Shown here: positions 23,835 through 33,091 of the stretch, piece after piece
Position numbering within the stretch: position 1 is the first letter of the stretch
Layout of the letters: each line of letters begins with the position of its first letter
Assembly (NCBI GenBank): GCA_947629385.1
Contig: CANRDO010000020.1
Coordinates: 1-54,604 of the forward strand
Direction of reading: 5' to 3'
From: an uncultured Lachnospiraceae bacterium
GTDB taxonomy: Bacteria > Bacillota > Clostridia > Lachnospirales > Lachnospiraceae
Length of the DNA stretch: 54,604 bases
The notes under the pieces: model-generated
What the model saw: only the letters and a program-made list of their open reading frames with translations
Database searches by the model: none
What the model was told of the DNA's origin: nothing
Program-made: the position numbers and the translations under genes

Positions 23835-23862
23835 ATTATATCATAAAAATTGTATTAATCAA
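23835..23862 (-). promoter_or_regulatory. promoter of the Fst-like toxin gene
   Basis: On the minus strand TTGATT (complement of 23857-23862) and a perfect TATAAT (complement of 23835-23840) with a 16-bp spacer. The start would be near 23828, giving an mRNA of about 200 nt up to the shared terminator. Confidence 0.7.
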
Positions 23863-23949
23863 TAAATGATTCATAAATAATAATATGAGATGTATAAATG
23901 CAAAGAGAAATTTTACTAAAATTCTTGCATAATTATGTTGGGAAACATG

Positions 23950-23978
23950 TTGAAATGTGCCGCCTTTTATGGTAGAAT
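23950..23978 (+). promoter_or_regulatory. carAB promoter
   Basis: TTGAAA (23950-23955) and TAGAAT (23973-23978) with a 17-bp spacer, about 160 nt upstream of carA. Confidence 0.65.
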
Positions 23979-24038
23979 CTTAGCAATTTGAGCATTGTAT
24001 TGATGAGAGCCGCTTTTGTGCGGCGCGTTTTATGCACA

Positions 24039-24114
24039 GACCCGCGTGAGGAAAAATTTGCTGCTGTCGCAGCACGTGGGTCGCGAAGCGAGTAGGGGAA
24101 ATTCGCCCTACTCG
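24039..24114 (+). promoter_or_regulatory. structured carAB leader
   Basis: Two hairpins in the leader: GACCCGCGTG (24039-24048) with CACGTGGGTC (24073-24082), and a perfect 9-bp stem CGAGTAGGG (24089-24097) with CCCTACTCG (24106-24114). No T-run follows the second stem, so it is not a plain terminator. It may be a regulatory leader or a palindromic repeat; I recognise no known riboswitch or PyrR site. Confidence 0.5.
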
Positions 24115-24146
24115 ATCGCAGATATATGGAAAGGAGCCGGAAAAGT

Positions 24147-25220
24147 ATGAAAGCATTCTTGATTCTGGAGGATGGCACGGTTTTCACCGGTCAGAGTATC
24201 GGCGCGGCGCGTGAGGTGATCAGCGAGATCGTTTTCAACACGTCTATGACCGGTTATCTGGAGGTATTGACCGACCCATCCTACGCTGGACAGGCGGTGG
24301 TAATGACTTATCCGTTGATTGGAAATTATGGCATCTGCTACGAGGACATGGAATCGGATCGTCCCTGGCTGGATGCCTTTATTGTGCGCGAATTGTCCCG
24401 CATGCCGAGCAATTTCCGCTCGGAGGACACAATACAGAATTTCCTTTTGAAGTATGATATTCCAGGCATCGCCGGCATCGATACCCGCGCGCTGACCAAG
24501 ATCCTGCGTGAGAAGGGCACGATGAACGGCTGCATCACGACGAATGAGAATTATTCGCTGGACGAGCTCCTGCCGCGAATTGCCGCGTACAGGACCGGCA
24601 AAGAGGTGGAGAAGGTCAGCTGCAAGGAGAAATATGTGCTTGCGGGCGACGGGCCGAAGGTCGCTTTACTCGATCTCGGCGCAAAGCGGAACATCGCGCG
24701 CAGTCTGAACGCGCGAGGCTGCGAGGTGACGGTCTATCCGGCGCTGACTCCGGCGGCGGAGATCCTCACCGCGAAGCCGGACGGCATCATGCTCTCGAAC
24801 GGCCCGGGCGACCCGAAGGACTGCGGCTCGATCATCGCTGAGATCAAAAAGCTGTACGACTCGGACGTGCCGATCTTCGCGATCTGTCTCGGGCACCAGC
24901 TTATGGCGCTCGCGAACGGGGCCGACACGCACAAGATGAAATACGGCCACCGCGGAGGCAACCATCCGGTGCGGGATCTGTCCACGGGGCGCGTGTATAT
25001 TTCCTCGCAGAACCACGGTTATGTGGTGGACACGGACAAGCTCGATCCGTCGGTTGCAGTTCCGGCGTTCGAGAACGTCAACGACGGGACGAACGAAGGC
25101 CTTGCCTACACGAACAAGAATATCTTTACAGTACAGTACCATCCGGAGGCCTGCCCGGGGCCGCAGGATTCAGGATACCTGTTTGACCGCTTTATGAAGA
25201 TGATGGAGGTGGAGAGATAA
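24147..25220 (+). CDS. carA: carbamoyl-phosphate synthase small subunit
   Basis: The 357-residue glutaminase subunit that supplies ammonia for carbamoyl phosphate, used in pyrimidine and arginine synthesis. The N-terminal domain has FNTSMTGYLEVLTDPSYAGQ, and the class I glutaminase domain has the nucleophile Cys247 in FAICLGHQLM and His332/Glu334 in QYHPEACPGP. The start at 24147 follows AAAGGAG; the family start MKAFLILEDG agrees. Its stop overlaps the carB start (TAATG), indicating coupled translation. Confidence 0.97.
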   Translation: MKAFLILEDGTVFTGQSIGAAREVISEIVFNTSMTGYLEVLTDPSYAGQAVVMTYPLIGNYGICYEDMESDRPWLDAFIVRELSRMPSNFRSEDTIQNFLLKYDIPGIAGIDTRALTKILREKGTMNGCITTNENYSLDELLPRIAAYRTGKEVEKVSCKEKYVLAGDGPKVALLDLGAKRNIARSLNARGCEVTVYPALTPAAEILTAKPDGIMLSNGPGDPKDCGSIIAEIKKLYDSDVPIFAICLGHQLMALANGADTHKMKYGHRGGNHPVRDLSTGRVYISSQNHGYVVDTDKLDPSVAVPAFENVNDGTNEGLAYTNKNIFTVQYHPEACPGPQDSGYLFDRFMKMMEVER

Positions 25221-28200
25221 TGCCGAAGAATCCACAGATCAAGAAGGTGCTTGTCATCGGTTCCGGCCCGATTGTGATCGGTCAGGCGGCGGAGTTTGAT
25301 TACGCCGGGACGCAGGCGTGCCGCTCCCTGAAGGAAGAGGGGATCGAGGTCGTCCTGCTGAACTCGAACCCGGCGACGATCATGACGGACAAGGATATTG
25401 CGGACAAGGTCTACATCGAGCCGCTCACCGTCGAGGTGGTTGAGCAGCTGATCTTGAAGGAACAGCCGGACAGCGTGCTCCCGACGCTCGGCGGACAGGC
25501 AGGGCTGAACCTCGCGATGGAGCTCGAGGAGCGAGGCTTTCTGAAAGAACATGACGTGCGGCTGATCGGGACGACCTCGGAGACGATCAAGAAGGCCGAG
25601 GACCGTCTGGAGTTTAAGAGCACGATGGAGAAGATCGGAGAGCCGGTCGCCCCGTCGAAGGTCGTGGAGAGCGTCGAGGAGGGCGTAGCCTTCACACGCA
25701 CCATCGGTTTCCCGGTCGTTTTGCGCCCTGCTTACACGCTCGGCGGAAGCGGCGGCGGCATCGCGCATGACCATCACGAGCTCGTCGAGATCCTTGAGAA
25801 CGGTCTGCGCCTAAGCCGCGTCGGGCAGGTGCTTGTGGAGCGCTGCATCGCGGGCTGGAAGGAGATCGAGTACGAGGTGATGCGCGACAGCGCGGGCAAC
25901 GTGATCACGGTCTGTAACATGGAAAACATCGATCCGGTCGGCGTGCACACCGGAGACAGCATCGTCGTCGCCCCGTCCCAGACGCTGGGGGACAAGGAGT
26001 ACCAGATGCTGCGTACCTCCGCGCTGAACATCATCACAGAATTGAATATCACGGGCGGCTGCAACGTGCAGTTTGCGCTGCACCCGACGAGCTTTGAATA
26101 CTGCGTCATCGAGGTGAATCCGCGTGTCAGTCGTTCCTCGGCGCTGGCGTCCAAGGCGACCGGCTATCCGATCGCGAAGGTGGCGGCGAAGATCGCGCTC
26201 GGCTACACGCTCGATGAGATCAAGAATGCGATCACGGGCAAGACCTACGCGAGCTTCGAGCCGATGCTTGATTATTGCGTCGTCAAGATGCCGCGTCTGC
26301 CGTTCGATAAATTCATCAGCGCGAGCCGGAAGCTGACGACGCAGATGAAAGCGACCGGCGAGGTCATGAGCATCTGCGACAATTTTGAGGGCGCTTTGAT
26401 GAAGGCGATCCGCTCGCTGGAGCAGCACGTCGACTGCCTGCTGTCCTACGATTTTTCGGAGCTTACCGACGATGAGTTGATGCAGCAGCTCGCGCGCGTG
26501 GACGACCGCCGGATCTGGGTGATCGCCGAGGCGTTGCGCAGGGGCGTTCCTTACGACAAGATTCACGAGATCACAATGATCGACAACTGGTTTATCGACA
26601 AGCTGGCGATCCTGGTCGAGATGGAGCAGGCGCTGAAGACGCAGGAGCTGACCGCGGAGCTTTTGAAAGAGGCGAAGCGCATCGAGTTCCCGGACAACGT
26701 GATCGCGCGGCTCACCGGCCGCACAGAGGAGCAGATCCGGCAGCTGCGCTACGAGAACGGCATCACGGCGGCATACAAGATGGTGGACACTTGCGCGGCC
26801 GAGTTCGCGGCCGAGACGCCGTACTATTATTCGGTGTTTGGGAGCGAAGACGAGGCAGGCGTGACGGAATCCGCCCGTAAAAAAGTGCTCGTGCTGGGCT
26901 CCGGGCCGATCCGCATCGGGCAGGGCATCGAGTTTGACTTCTGCTCGGTGCACTGCACCTGGGCGTTCGCAAAAGAAGGCTACGAGACGATCATCATCAA
27001 TAATAACCCGGAGACCGTGAGTACGGACTTTGACATCGCGGACAAGCTCTATTTTGAGCCGCTGACGCCGGAGGACGTGGAGAATGTCGTACGTCTGGAG
27101 AAGCCGGACGGCGCGGTCGTGCAGTTTGGCGGGCAGACGGCGATCAAGCTGACCGAGGCGCTGATGAAGATGGGCGTCCCGATCCTCGGCACCTCCGCGG
27201 AGAATGTCGACGCGGCCGAGGACAGGGAGCTGTTCGACCGCATTCTTGAGAAATGCAATATCCCGCGCCCGGCGGGCGACACCGTGTATACGGCCGAGGA
27301 GGCCAAGGCGGTCGCGAACCGTCTCGGCTACCCGGTGCTTGTGCGCCCGTCCTATGTGCTCGGCGGACAGGGGATGCAGATCGCGATCAGCGACGAGGAC
27401 GTCGACAGCTACATCGGCATCATCAACCGCATCGCGCAGGAGCACCCGATCCTCGTGGACAAATATCTGGTTGGCAAGGAGATCGAGGTCGACGCGGTGT
27501 GCGACGGGGAGGACGTGCTGATCCCCGGCATCATGGAGCACATCGAGCGCGCGGGCATCCATTCCGGCGACAGTATTTCCGTGTACCCGGCGCAGAGCAT
27601 CTCCCAGAAGATCAAGCGTGTGATCGAGGACTACACGCGGAAACTGGCGCGCTCCCTGCACGTCGTCGGGCTGATCAACATCCAGTTTATCGTGAGCAAT
27701 GACGAGGTGTTTGTGATCGAGGTGAACCCGCGCTCGAGCCGCACGGTGCCCTACATCAGCAAGGTGACGGGCATCCCGATCGTGCCGCTCGCGACAAAGG
27801 TGATCCTTGGCGCAAAGATCCGCGACCTGGGCTACGAGCCGGGACTGCAGCCGGAGGCGGATTACTTCGCGATCAAGATGCCGGTTTTCTCGTTCGAGAA
27901 GATCCGCGGCGCAGACATCAGCCTCGGGCCGGAGATGAAGTCCACCGGCGAGTGCCTCGGCATTGCGGCGACCTTCGACGAAGCGCTGTACAAGGCGTTC
28001 CTCGGCGCGGGCATCAACCTGCCGAAGCACAAGAATATGATCATGACCGTCCGTGACGCCGACAAGCTCGAGGCTGCGGATCTCGCGAAGCGCTTCGAGG
28101 CACTTGGATACAATATTTTCGCGACGAAGGGGACTGCACGCGCGCTGATGGAGGCGGACGTGCAGGTGCGCATGACGCGCAAGATCGAGCAGGAGTCGCC

Positions 28201-28438
28201 GAATATCATGGATCTGATCCTCGGACACGAGATCGACCTCGTCATCGACACGCCGTCGCAGGGCGTCGGACACTCGAAGGACGGCTTCCTGATCCGCCGC
28301 AACGCGATCGAGACCGGCGTCAATGTGCTGACTTCGCTCGACACGGCGGAGGCGCTGATCACAAGCCTTGAGAACAACAATATCCACGGGCTGACGCTCG
28401 TGAATATCGCCGAGATCGCGACGCGCGGGCAGGCGTAA
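25220..28438 (+). CDS. carB: carbamoyl-phosphate synthase large subunit
   Basis: A full-length 1072-residue large subunit. It contains the two homologous ATP-grasp halves (first from VIGSGPIVIGQAAEFDYAGT, second from LGSGPIRIGQGIEFDFCSVH near residue 556) and the C-terminal methylglyoxal-synthase-like allosteric domain from about 935. It makes carbamoyl phosphate from bicarbonate, ammonia and two ATP. Both ATP-grasp sites keep their conserved Glu/Asn ends (VIEVNPRVSRSSAL, VIEVNPRSSRTVPY). No terminator is evident after it. Confidence 0.97.
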   Translation: MPKNPQIKKVLVIGSGPIVIGQAAEFDYAGTQACRSLKEEGIEVVLLNSNPATIMTDKDIADKVYIEPLTVEVVEQLILKEQPDSVLPTLGGQAGLNLAMELEERGFLKEHDVRLIGTTSETIKKAEDRLEFKSTMEKIGEPVAPSKVVESVEEGVAFTRTIGFPVVLRPAYTLGGSGGGIAHDHHELVEILENGLRLSRVGQVLVERCIAGWKEIEYEVMRDSAGNVITVCNMENIDPVGVHTGDSIVVAPSQTLGDKEYQMLRTSALNIITELNITGGCNVQFALHPTSFEYCVIEVNPRVSRSSALASKATGYPIAKVAAKIALGYTLDEIKNAITGKTYASFEPMLDYCVVKMPRLPFDKFISASRKLTTQMKATGEVMSICDNFEGALMKAIRSLEQHVDCLLSYDFSELTDDELMQQLARVDDRRIWVIAEALRRGVPYDKIHEITMIDNWFIDKLAILVEMEQALKTQELTAELLKEAKRIEFPDNVIARLTGRTEEQIRQLRYENGITAAYKMVDTCAAEFAAETPYYYSVFGSEDEAGVTESARKKVLVLGSGPIRIGQGIEFDFCSVHCTWAFAKEGYETIIINNNPETVSTDFDIADKLYFEPLTPEDVENVVRLEKPDGAVVQFGGQTAIKLTEALMKMGVPILGTSAENVDAAEDRELFDRILEKCNIPRPAGDTVYTAEEAKAVANRLGYPVLVRPSYVLGGQGMQIAISDEDVDSYIGIINRIAQEHPILVDKYLVGKEIEVDAVCDGEDVLIPGIMEHIERAGIHSGDSISVYPAQSISQKIKRVIEDYTRKLARSLHVVGLINIQFIVSNDEVFVIEVNPRSSRTVPYISKVTGIPIVPLATKVILGAKIRDLGYEPGLQPEADYFAIKMPVFSFEKIRGADISLGPEMKSTGECLGIAATFDEALYKAFLGAGINLPKHKNMIMTVRDADKLEAADLAKRFEALGYNIFATKGTARALMEADVQVRMTRKIEQESPNIMDLILGHEIDLVIDTPSQGVGHSKDGFLIRRNAIETGVNVLTSLDTAEALITSLENNNIHGLTLVNIAEIATRGQA

Positions 28439-28793
28439 AGTACGAGAAATTTCCATATATTTTGCAGGAAAATGCGGTTCAAAAAGCTTGCGGTTTGGAG
28501 TAAAATATCATAATATTAAAGATAGAAATTTCCGTGTATAGTTCACTTAAAGTTTAATCCGAACGCGTGCTCTGCCTGCGGATGTTCCGCCGCAAACACG
28601 TTGTTCTCCTTGATTCGGCTGCGACGCGAAGCTAGTCCTTTAGGGCGCCGCCTATGGACAGCTGTCTCCGCAAACTCGCTTCGCTCAGACATGCTCCGAC
28701 AGCTGTCGCTATGCTCGCGAATCCTACGTCGAACTGCCTATCGTTTGCGCGCGGAACACTGACAGCACATCGCACGCTGTTCTATCGCATACC
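28439..28793 (+). other. GC-rich non-coding stretch with palindromes
   Basis: 355 bases without a supported gene. The first 100 are AT-rich. The rest contain two copies of the palindrome GACAGCTGTC (28657-28666 and 28698-28707) about 41 bp apart and several GC-rich dyads. The stretch runs directly into the dispersed repeat, so this looks like a build-up of repeat elements rather than a regulatory leader. Confidence 0.5.
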
Positions 28794-28974
28794 AGTGCAC
28801 AGCCCTACAAAAGGGACTTGCTGTGTCAGGGCAGATCATTGAGGGCCGCCGGTGCTTAGTGAGCGCGAGCGAACTTATGCACCGTTGCGTGCCCGATTAA
28901 GCGCGAGCGGGTCTGCCCTGACATTGCAAGCCCTTGCAGGGCGTCCGGATAGCCAATGTGTGAATTAAACACGA
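28794..28974. repeat. dispersed 181-bp structured repeat, copy B
   Basis: Same element as 20362-20542, same length, no gaps. The inner inverted repeat (CAGGGCAGA/TCTGCCCTG) is unchanged; the right end keeps TTAAACACG while the left inverted end has decayed. It lies upstream of a plus-strand gene, whereas copy A lies between minus-strand genes, so the position relative to genes is not conserved. Confidence 0.8.
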
Positions 28975-29000
28975 AGAGAGTAAAGGACAGGAGGACCGCT

Positions 29001-29609
29001 ATGCGCAAGAAATCGCACGTTGCACTTGCACGTTATCTGGTCAGGGGACTGGGGTCGGAAGCGCTTTTTCGACACAGGAAGGCATTTTGTCTCGGCTCGA
29101 TCCTTCCGGATCTGAACCCGAAGATGCTTGCAAACCCGCATGAATATGACACGACTTTTGGGACTTTCCGGGATCTGTGCCGGGAGATACTGAATGAGGC
29201 AGACGCGGAGGGCGAAGAGAACGAGCGCAGCCTGTGGCGAAGGACAGGCGTGGCGATGCACTATCTGGCGGACTACTTTACCTATCCGCACAATGCGTCG
29301 TTTAGCGGAAGCCTGAAGGATCACTGCGCATATGAGAGCGAGCTGAAATACCGCATGCGCGTGCTGGTCTGGATGCCGGAAGGGCGGGAGATCTTCGCGC
29401 GGGCAAGAGCGGCCGCGGATGAGATCGGGAGTCTCGAAGAGCTGTTCGGCTATATCGCGAGGCTGCATAAAAGATACATGCGTGTGCCGGTGCATACGCC
29501 GGAGACGGACTGCAGGCAGATCCTGGAGTTGAGCGCTACGGTGCTGACAGCATTTGCGGAATTCATAGACATAAGTCGTCAGAAAGGGGCCGACGCGCTG
29601 TGCGCGTGA
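29001..29609 (+). CDS. zinc-dependent phospholipase C family protein
   Basis: A 202-residue helical protein of the zinc-dependent phospholipase C/S1-P1 nuclease-like fold (Pfam Zn_dep_PLPC). Probable metal ligands are spread over the HVALARYLV start, LGSILPDLNP, NPHEYDTTFGTF and MHYLADYFTYPHN. No signal peptide is seen, unlike secreted clostridial alpha-toxin, so it may act inside the cell; the substrate is unknown. The start at 29001 follows GGAGG. The last codons form part of the terminator hairpin. Confidence 0.8.
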   Translation: MRKKSHVALARYLVRGLGSEALFRHRKAFCLGSILPDLNPKMLANPHEYDTTFGTFRDLCREILNEADAEGEENERSLWRRTGVAMHYLADYFTYPHNASFSGSLKDHCAYESELKYRMRVLVWMPEGREIFARARAAADEIGSLEELFGYIARLHKRYMRVPVHTPETDCRQILELSATVLTAFAEFIDISRQKGADALCA

Positions 29610-29619
29610 CCCCTTTTTT
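29586..29619. terminator. bidirectional terminator between convergent genes
   Basis: GGGG (29586-29589) with CCCC (29610-29613) and an inner ACGCGC (29593-29598)/GCGCGT (29602-29607), followed by T6 at 29614-29619. It overlaps the ends of both convergent genes. Confidence 0.8.
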
Positions 29620-29893
29620 ACCACCGCCGTTCGATATCCGGACAGCGTTGCAGCTTCAGAGCGGCCCGCAGCTCTACATAGCAGCCGCAGAGGACGCACA
29701 TGCCTTCCGTCAGATTGGGACACTGCGCGCATGTGCGGAGACGCTCTTCATATGTCGTCTGATCCGCTCGGTCTTCCTCAGCCAGATTATCGATGTAGGC
29801 TTCCAGTTTTTGAAAGAATTCTTCACGGCTCTTTGTGTACAGCAGGCATTTCCTGCAGACACGGAGGCCGTTTGTTTTATTTCTGTCATTCAT
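29618..29893 (-). CDS. DUF6171 cysteine-rich protein
   Basis: A 91-residue protein with Cys at 13, 16, 55, 58, 66, 69 and 71. The block RTCAQCPNLTEGMCVLCGCYVELRAALK is typical of DUF6171, small clostridial proteins of unknown function that probably bind zinc or an iron-sulfur cluster. It sits alone and convergent with the phospholipase-like gene. Confidence 0.8.
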   Translation of the reverse strand: MNDRNKTNGLRVCRKCLLYTKSREEFFQKLEAYIDNLAEEDRADQTTYEERLRTCAQCPNLTEGMCVLCGCYVELRAALKLQRCPDIERRW

Positions 29894-30032
29894 ATGGTCG
29901 ATCCTGCCAGATGGTGCGGCCGTATCCTTCTCAGATCTGTCTGAGAGCCGTGATCATGGCACTGCCTCAGACATCCGTATTCAGGCGTCTGGAGCTATGT
30001 GACTTATCCTGGGAGCACATCCTGTATGCTCT

Positions 30033-31544
30033 CTATGCCTCTGCCTTCACGCTCATGTGCAGCACACTGCGCGGCGGAAGCGTGAAGGAGAGCGCTCCGT
30101 TCTCGCTGCGGAAGTCTGTGAAGGCCTTCGCCGTCACGCACTGAGGCTCTGCAAAAGTGTTCTTTGCGTTCATCGCGCCGCAGACGATCTCGCCGTTGGC
30201 CTCGGCCGCCTTACGGCCTGCGATCTCCACATCGATCGGGCATGCCTCTGTGAGAGAGGCGTTTGTCAGGGTGATATGTAAGACGCCGTCTGCATCTTCG
30301 GATACGGACTCTGTAACCCACGGAAGCTGATATTCAGCCTCCATGCCGACGGAGCCGACGTCGATCGAGCTCTCCAGAAGCTGGCCTTCCTGATGCTCCT
30401 TGTAGAGATCGAACACGTGGTAGGTCGGCGTCAGGATCATGTCCGCGCCCTCGGTCAGGATGACGGACTGCAGCACGTTAATCGTCTGGGCCAGATTCGC
30501 CATGCCTACGCGGTCTGAATGCTTGTTGAACACGTTCAGCGTGATACCGGCCAGAAGCGCGTCGCGCATCGTGTTCTGCTGGTACAGGAAGCCCGGATTC
30601 GTCCCCGGCTCCACGTCGTACCAGCCGCCCCACTCGTCGACGATCAGCGCGATCTTGCGCTCCGGATCGAATTCGTCCATGATCGCGGAGTGCTTCCGGA
30701 TCAGCTCGTCCATAAAATACGCCTTTGCAAGCGTCTTGTACCATACCTTCTCGTCGAAGTCCGTGGCGCTGCCCTTGTTCTCCCAGGGACCCGGGACTAC
30801 ATAGTAGTGCAGGGAGAGTCCGTCCAGATTTCCGTGGGAACGCGGGTCGCAGTTGCGGAAGAGCAGCCCGAGAACGGTCTTTGTCCACTCGTAGTCGTCG
30901 TTGTTTGGGCCGCAGCAGATCTTGTTGACATGCTCCGCGTTGTTATAATTTCTCACAAATGTCTGATAGCGGCGGTATTCGCTCGCGTAGTATTCGGGCA
31001 GCATGTTGCCGCCGCAGCCCCAGTTTTCATTGCCGACGCCGAAATAAGAGAGCTTCCACGGCTTCTCGTGACCGTTCTCCCGGCGCAGATTGGACATCGG
31101 AGAGACCCCGTCAAGGGTGATATACTCCACCCATTCGGACATCTCGCGTACCGTGCCGCTGCCGAGGTTGCCGTTGACATAAGCCTCGCAGCCGAGCTGC
31201 TCGCAGAGCTCGAAATACTCGTGTGTGCCGAAGCTGTTGTCCTCGGTGACGCCGCCCCAGTTTGTGTTGATCATTTTCTTGCGGTTTGCCTTCGGACCGA
31301 TGCCGTCCATCCAATGGTATTCATCGGCAAAACATCCGCCCGGCCAGCGAAGCACCGGGATACGGATTTTGCGCATCGCCTCGACCACGTCCGTGCGCAT
31401 GCCGTGTACGTTCGGGATCGCGGAATCTTCTCCGACATAGAAGCCTCCGTAGATGCACCTTCCGAGATGCTCGGAGAAATGACCATAGATTTCCTTGCGG
31501 ATCGTGCCAAGTCGCTTGTCCGGCTGAATCTTTAATTTTGCCAT
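30033..31544 (-). CDS. GH51 alpha-L-arabinofuranosidase
   Basis: A 503-residue intracellular enzyme that releases arabinose from arabinan or arabinoxylan fragments. The start [15 protein letters not shown] with [19 protein letters not shown] is the family beginning; the acid/base Glu is in [11 protein letters not shown] at about residue 172 and the nucleophile Glu in [14 protein letters not shown] at about 304. The beta-sandwich end follows from about 390. There is no signal peptide. The start at 31544 is supported by AAAGGA upstream. It stands alone, without a transporter or regulator next to it. Confidence 0.95.
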   Translation of the reverse strand: MAKLKIQPDKRLGTIRKEIYGHFSEHLGRCIYGGFYVGEDSAIPNVHGMRTDVVEAMRKIRIPVLRWPGGCFADEYHWMDGIGPKANRKKMINTNWGGVTEDNSFGTHEYFELCEQLGCEAYVNGNLGSGTVREMSEWVEYITLDGVSPMSNLRRENGHEKPWKLSYFGVGNENWGCGGNMLPEYYASEYRRYQTFVRNYNNAEHVNKICCGPNNDDYEWTKTVLGLLFRNCDPRSHGNLDGLSLHYYVVPGPWENKGSATDFDEKVWYKTLAKAYFMDELIRKHSAIMDEFDPERKIALIVDEWGGWYDVEPGTNPGFLYQQNTMRDALLAGITLNVFNKHSDRVGMANLAQTINVLQSVILTEGADMILTPTYHVFDLYKEHQEGQLLESSIDVGSVGMEAEYQLPWVTESVSEDADGVLHITLTNASLTEACPIDVEIAGRKAAEANGEIVCGAMNAKNTFAEPQCVTAKAFTDFRSENGALSFTLPPRSVLHMSVKAEA

Positions 31545-31680
31545 AGTTTTCCTTTTTCTCCTTATCCGTTTTATATGATTTTGTTTCGGTAAAATCATTA
31601 TACCGAATTGAAGAAAAATGGCAATCCTTATTTTAGAAAATCATTTGCGATAAAAAATTTGAAAACCGCGGAAGAGGGAC
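31545..31680 (+). other. gap between divergent genes
   Basis: 136 AT-rich bases between the arabinofuranosidase start and the GntR promoter. It should hold the promoter of the minus-strand gene; I see no clear box pair. Confidence 0.4.
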
Positions 31681-31721
31681 TTGACAAACTGTCAATACTG
31701 TATATAATGAATATATACAGT
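31681..31721 (+). promoter_or_regulatory. promoter and palindromic operators of the GntR-ABC operon
   Basis: TTGACA (31681-31686) and TATAAT (31703-31708), 16 bp apart. Two dyads overlap it: TTGACA-AAC-TGTCAA (31681-31695) and a perfect 10-bp repeat ACTGTATATA (31697-31706) with TATATACAGT (31712-31721). The second covers the -10 box and start point, as expected for an autorepressing YtrA-type GntR protein. Confidence 0.75.
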
Positions 31722-31837
31722 AAGAACACATGCCAAAATTGTGAGGAAGACAGATCCCGGAAACAAAAAGTGCGAGGTACATTGGAGACTGCCGGACAGG
31801 AAGCGGCAGTCGCCATTCGGAGGAAGGTGAGTGGAGT

Positions 31838-32212
31838 TTGGATATTATCATCAGCAATTCCGGCGGACAGCCGATTTACGACCAGATCAGCGCGCAGATC
31901 AAGTCGAAGATCATCTCCGGGGAGCTGAAGGAGGGGGACGCCCTTCCGTCGATCCGTTTTCTGGCGAAGGAGCTGCGCATCAGCGTGATCACGACGAAGC
32001 GCGCATACGAGGAGCTCGAGCGGGACGGCTTCATCGTATCCGTACCCGGGAAAGGAAGCTACGTGGCGAAGAAGAACCTGGAGTTCGTGCGGGAGGAGCA
32101 GCTGCGCAGGATTGAAGAGCGGATGCAGGAGATCGTCGAGCTCTCTGTCGGCTGCAGGCTGAGCCTTGAGGAGCTTCAGGATATGCTGGAGCTGATCTAC
32201 AAGGACAATTGA
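31838..32212 (+). CDS. GntR-family regulator, YtrA type
   Basis: A 124-residue regulator: winged helix at about 10-75 (IYDQISAQIKSKIISGELKE, ALPSIRFLAKELRISVITTK) and a short helical dimer end of about 45 residues, which is the YtrA subfamily plan. YtrA proteins repress ABC transporter operons, often induced by cell-envelope antibiotics. The start is a TTG at 31838 with AGGTG 8 nt upstream. It heads an operon with an ATPase and a permease, and palindromes in its promoter suggest self-control. Confidence 0.88.
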   Translation: MDIIISNSGGQPIYDQISAQIKSKIISGELKEGDALPSIRFLAKELRISVITTKRAYEELERDGFIVSVPGKGSYVAKKNLEFVREEQLRRIEERMQEIVELSVGCRLSLEELQDMLELIYKDN

Positions 32213-32242
32213 AGGGAAGTATTGACAGGAGGGATATGGAGT

Positions 32243-33091
32243 ATGGGCAATATATTGGAATTGAACCATGTGACGAAGCGTTATCCGGGGTTTACGCTGG
32301 AGGATTTAAGCCTTGCGCTTCCGTCTGGCTATGTTATGGGTTTTATCGGGGAGAACGGAGCGGGCAAGAGCACGACGATCAAGCTGATCCTCGATCTGCT
32401 TAAGAAGGATGAAGGAGAAATTTCGATCTTCGGGGATAGCCTGGACAGCAGTCCTGCGCAGGCGAAGGAGCAGATCGGAGTCGTCATGGATGAGTGCAAT
32501 TTTCCGGCGGCGATGTCAGCGGAACAGATCGCGAGGATGATGGCGAAGTGTTACCGCAGCTGGGACGACACGCGCTATGCGCAGTATCTCGGGAGATTCG
32601 ACATTCCCCGTGACAAGCGGATCAAGGATTATTCGCGCGGCATGAGGATGAAGCTGATGCTCGCGGTGGCGCTCTCGCATGACAGCCGGCTGCTGCTGCT
32701 CGATGAGGCGACGAGCGGGCTGGATCCGATCGTGCGCGACGAGATCCTTGACATTTTTCTGGACTTTATGCAGGATGAGAGCCATGGAATTTTTGTCTCG
32801 TCGCACATCCTGAGCGATCTCGAGAAGATCTGCGATTACGTCGCGTTCCTGCATAAGGGAAAACTCGTGTTCTGTGAGGAAAAGAGCGCGCTGCAGGAAA
32901 AATACGTGGTGGTGAAGTGTACGCGGCAGGAGCTGGACACCCTCGACCGCTCCGCGATCGTCGGCGTGAGGCAGAACAGCTTCGGTACGGAGGCTTTGGT
33001 GCTGCGCGGCAGGATCCCTGCCGGGCTGGTGTGCGACCCGGCGAGCATTGAGGATATCATGCTGTACCATGTGAAGGAGGAGACGAGATGA
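32243..33091 (+). CDS. ABC transporter ATP-binding protein (YtrB-like)
   Basis: A 282-residue ABC ATPase. Walker A is GENGAGKST at about 36-44, the signature is the divergent DYSRGMRMKLMLA, Walker B is LLLLDEATSGLDP, and the switch His is in SSHILSD. I chose the ATG at 32243 (AGGAGGG about 10 nt upstream); a TTG at 32222 lies in that site. Its end overlaps the permease start (ATGA). Together with the GntR gene it forms a YtrABC-like operon. Confidence 0.9.
   Translation: MGNILELNHVTKRYPGFTLEDLSLALPSGYVMGFIGENGAGKSTTIKLILDLLKKDEGEISIFGDSLDSSPAQAKEQIGVVMDECNFPAAMSAEQIARMMAKCYRSWDDTRYAQYLGRFDIPRDKRIKDYSRGMRMKLMLAVALSHDSRLLLLDEATSGLDPIVRDEILDIFLDFMQDESHGIFVSSHILSDLEKICDYVAFLHKGKLVFCEEKSALQEKYVVVKCTRQELDTLDRSAIVGVRQNSFGTEALVLRGRIPAGLVCDPASIEDIMLYHVKEETR

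Noticed and set aside
25811..28456. A very long open frame (881 codons) opposite carB
   Set aside because: carB is unmistakable and GC-rich at third positions, which keeps the antisense frame open; the antisense protein shows no family features.
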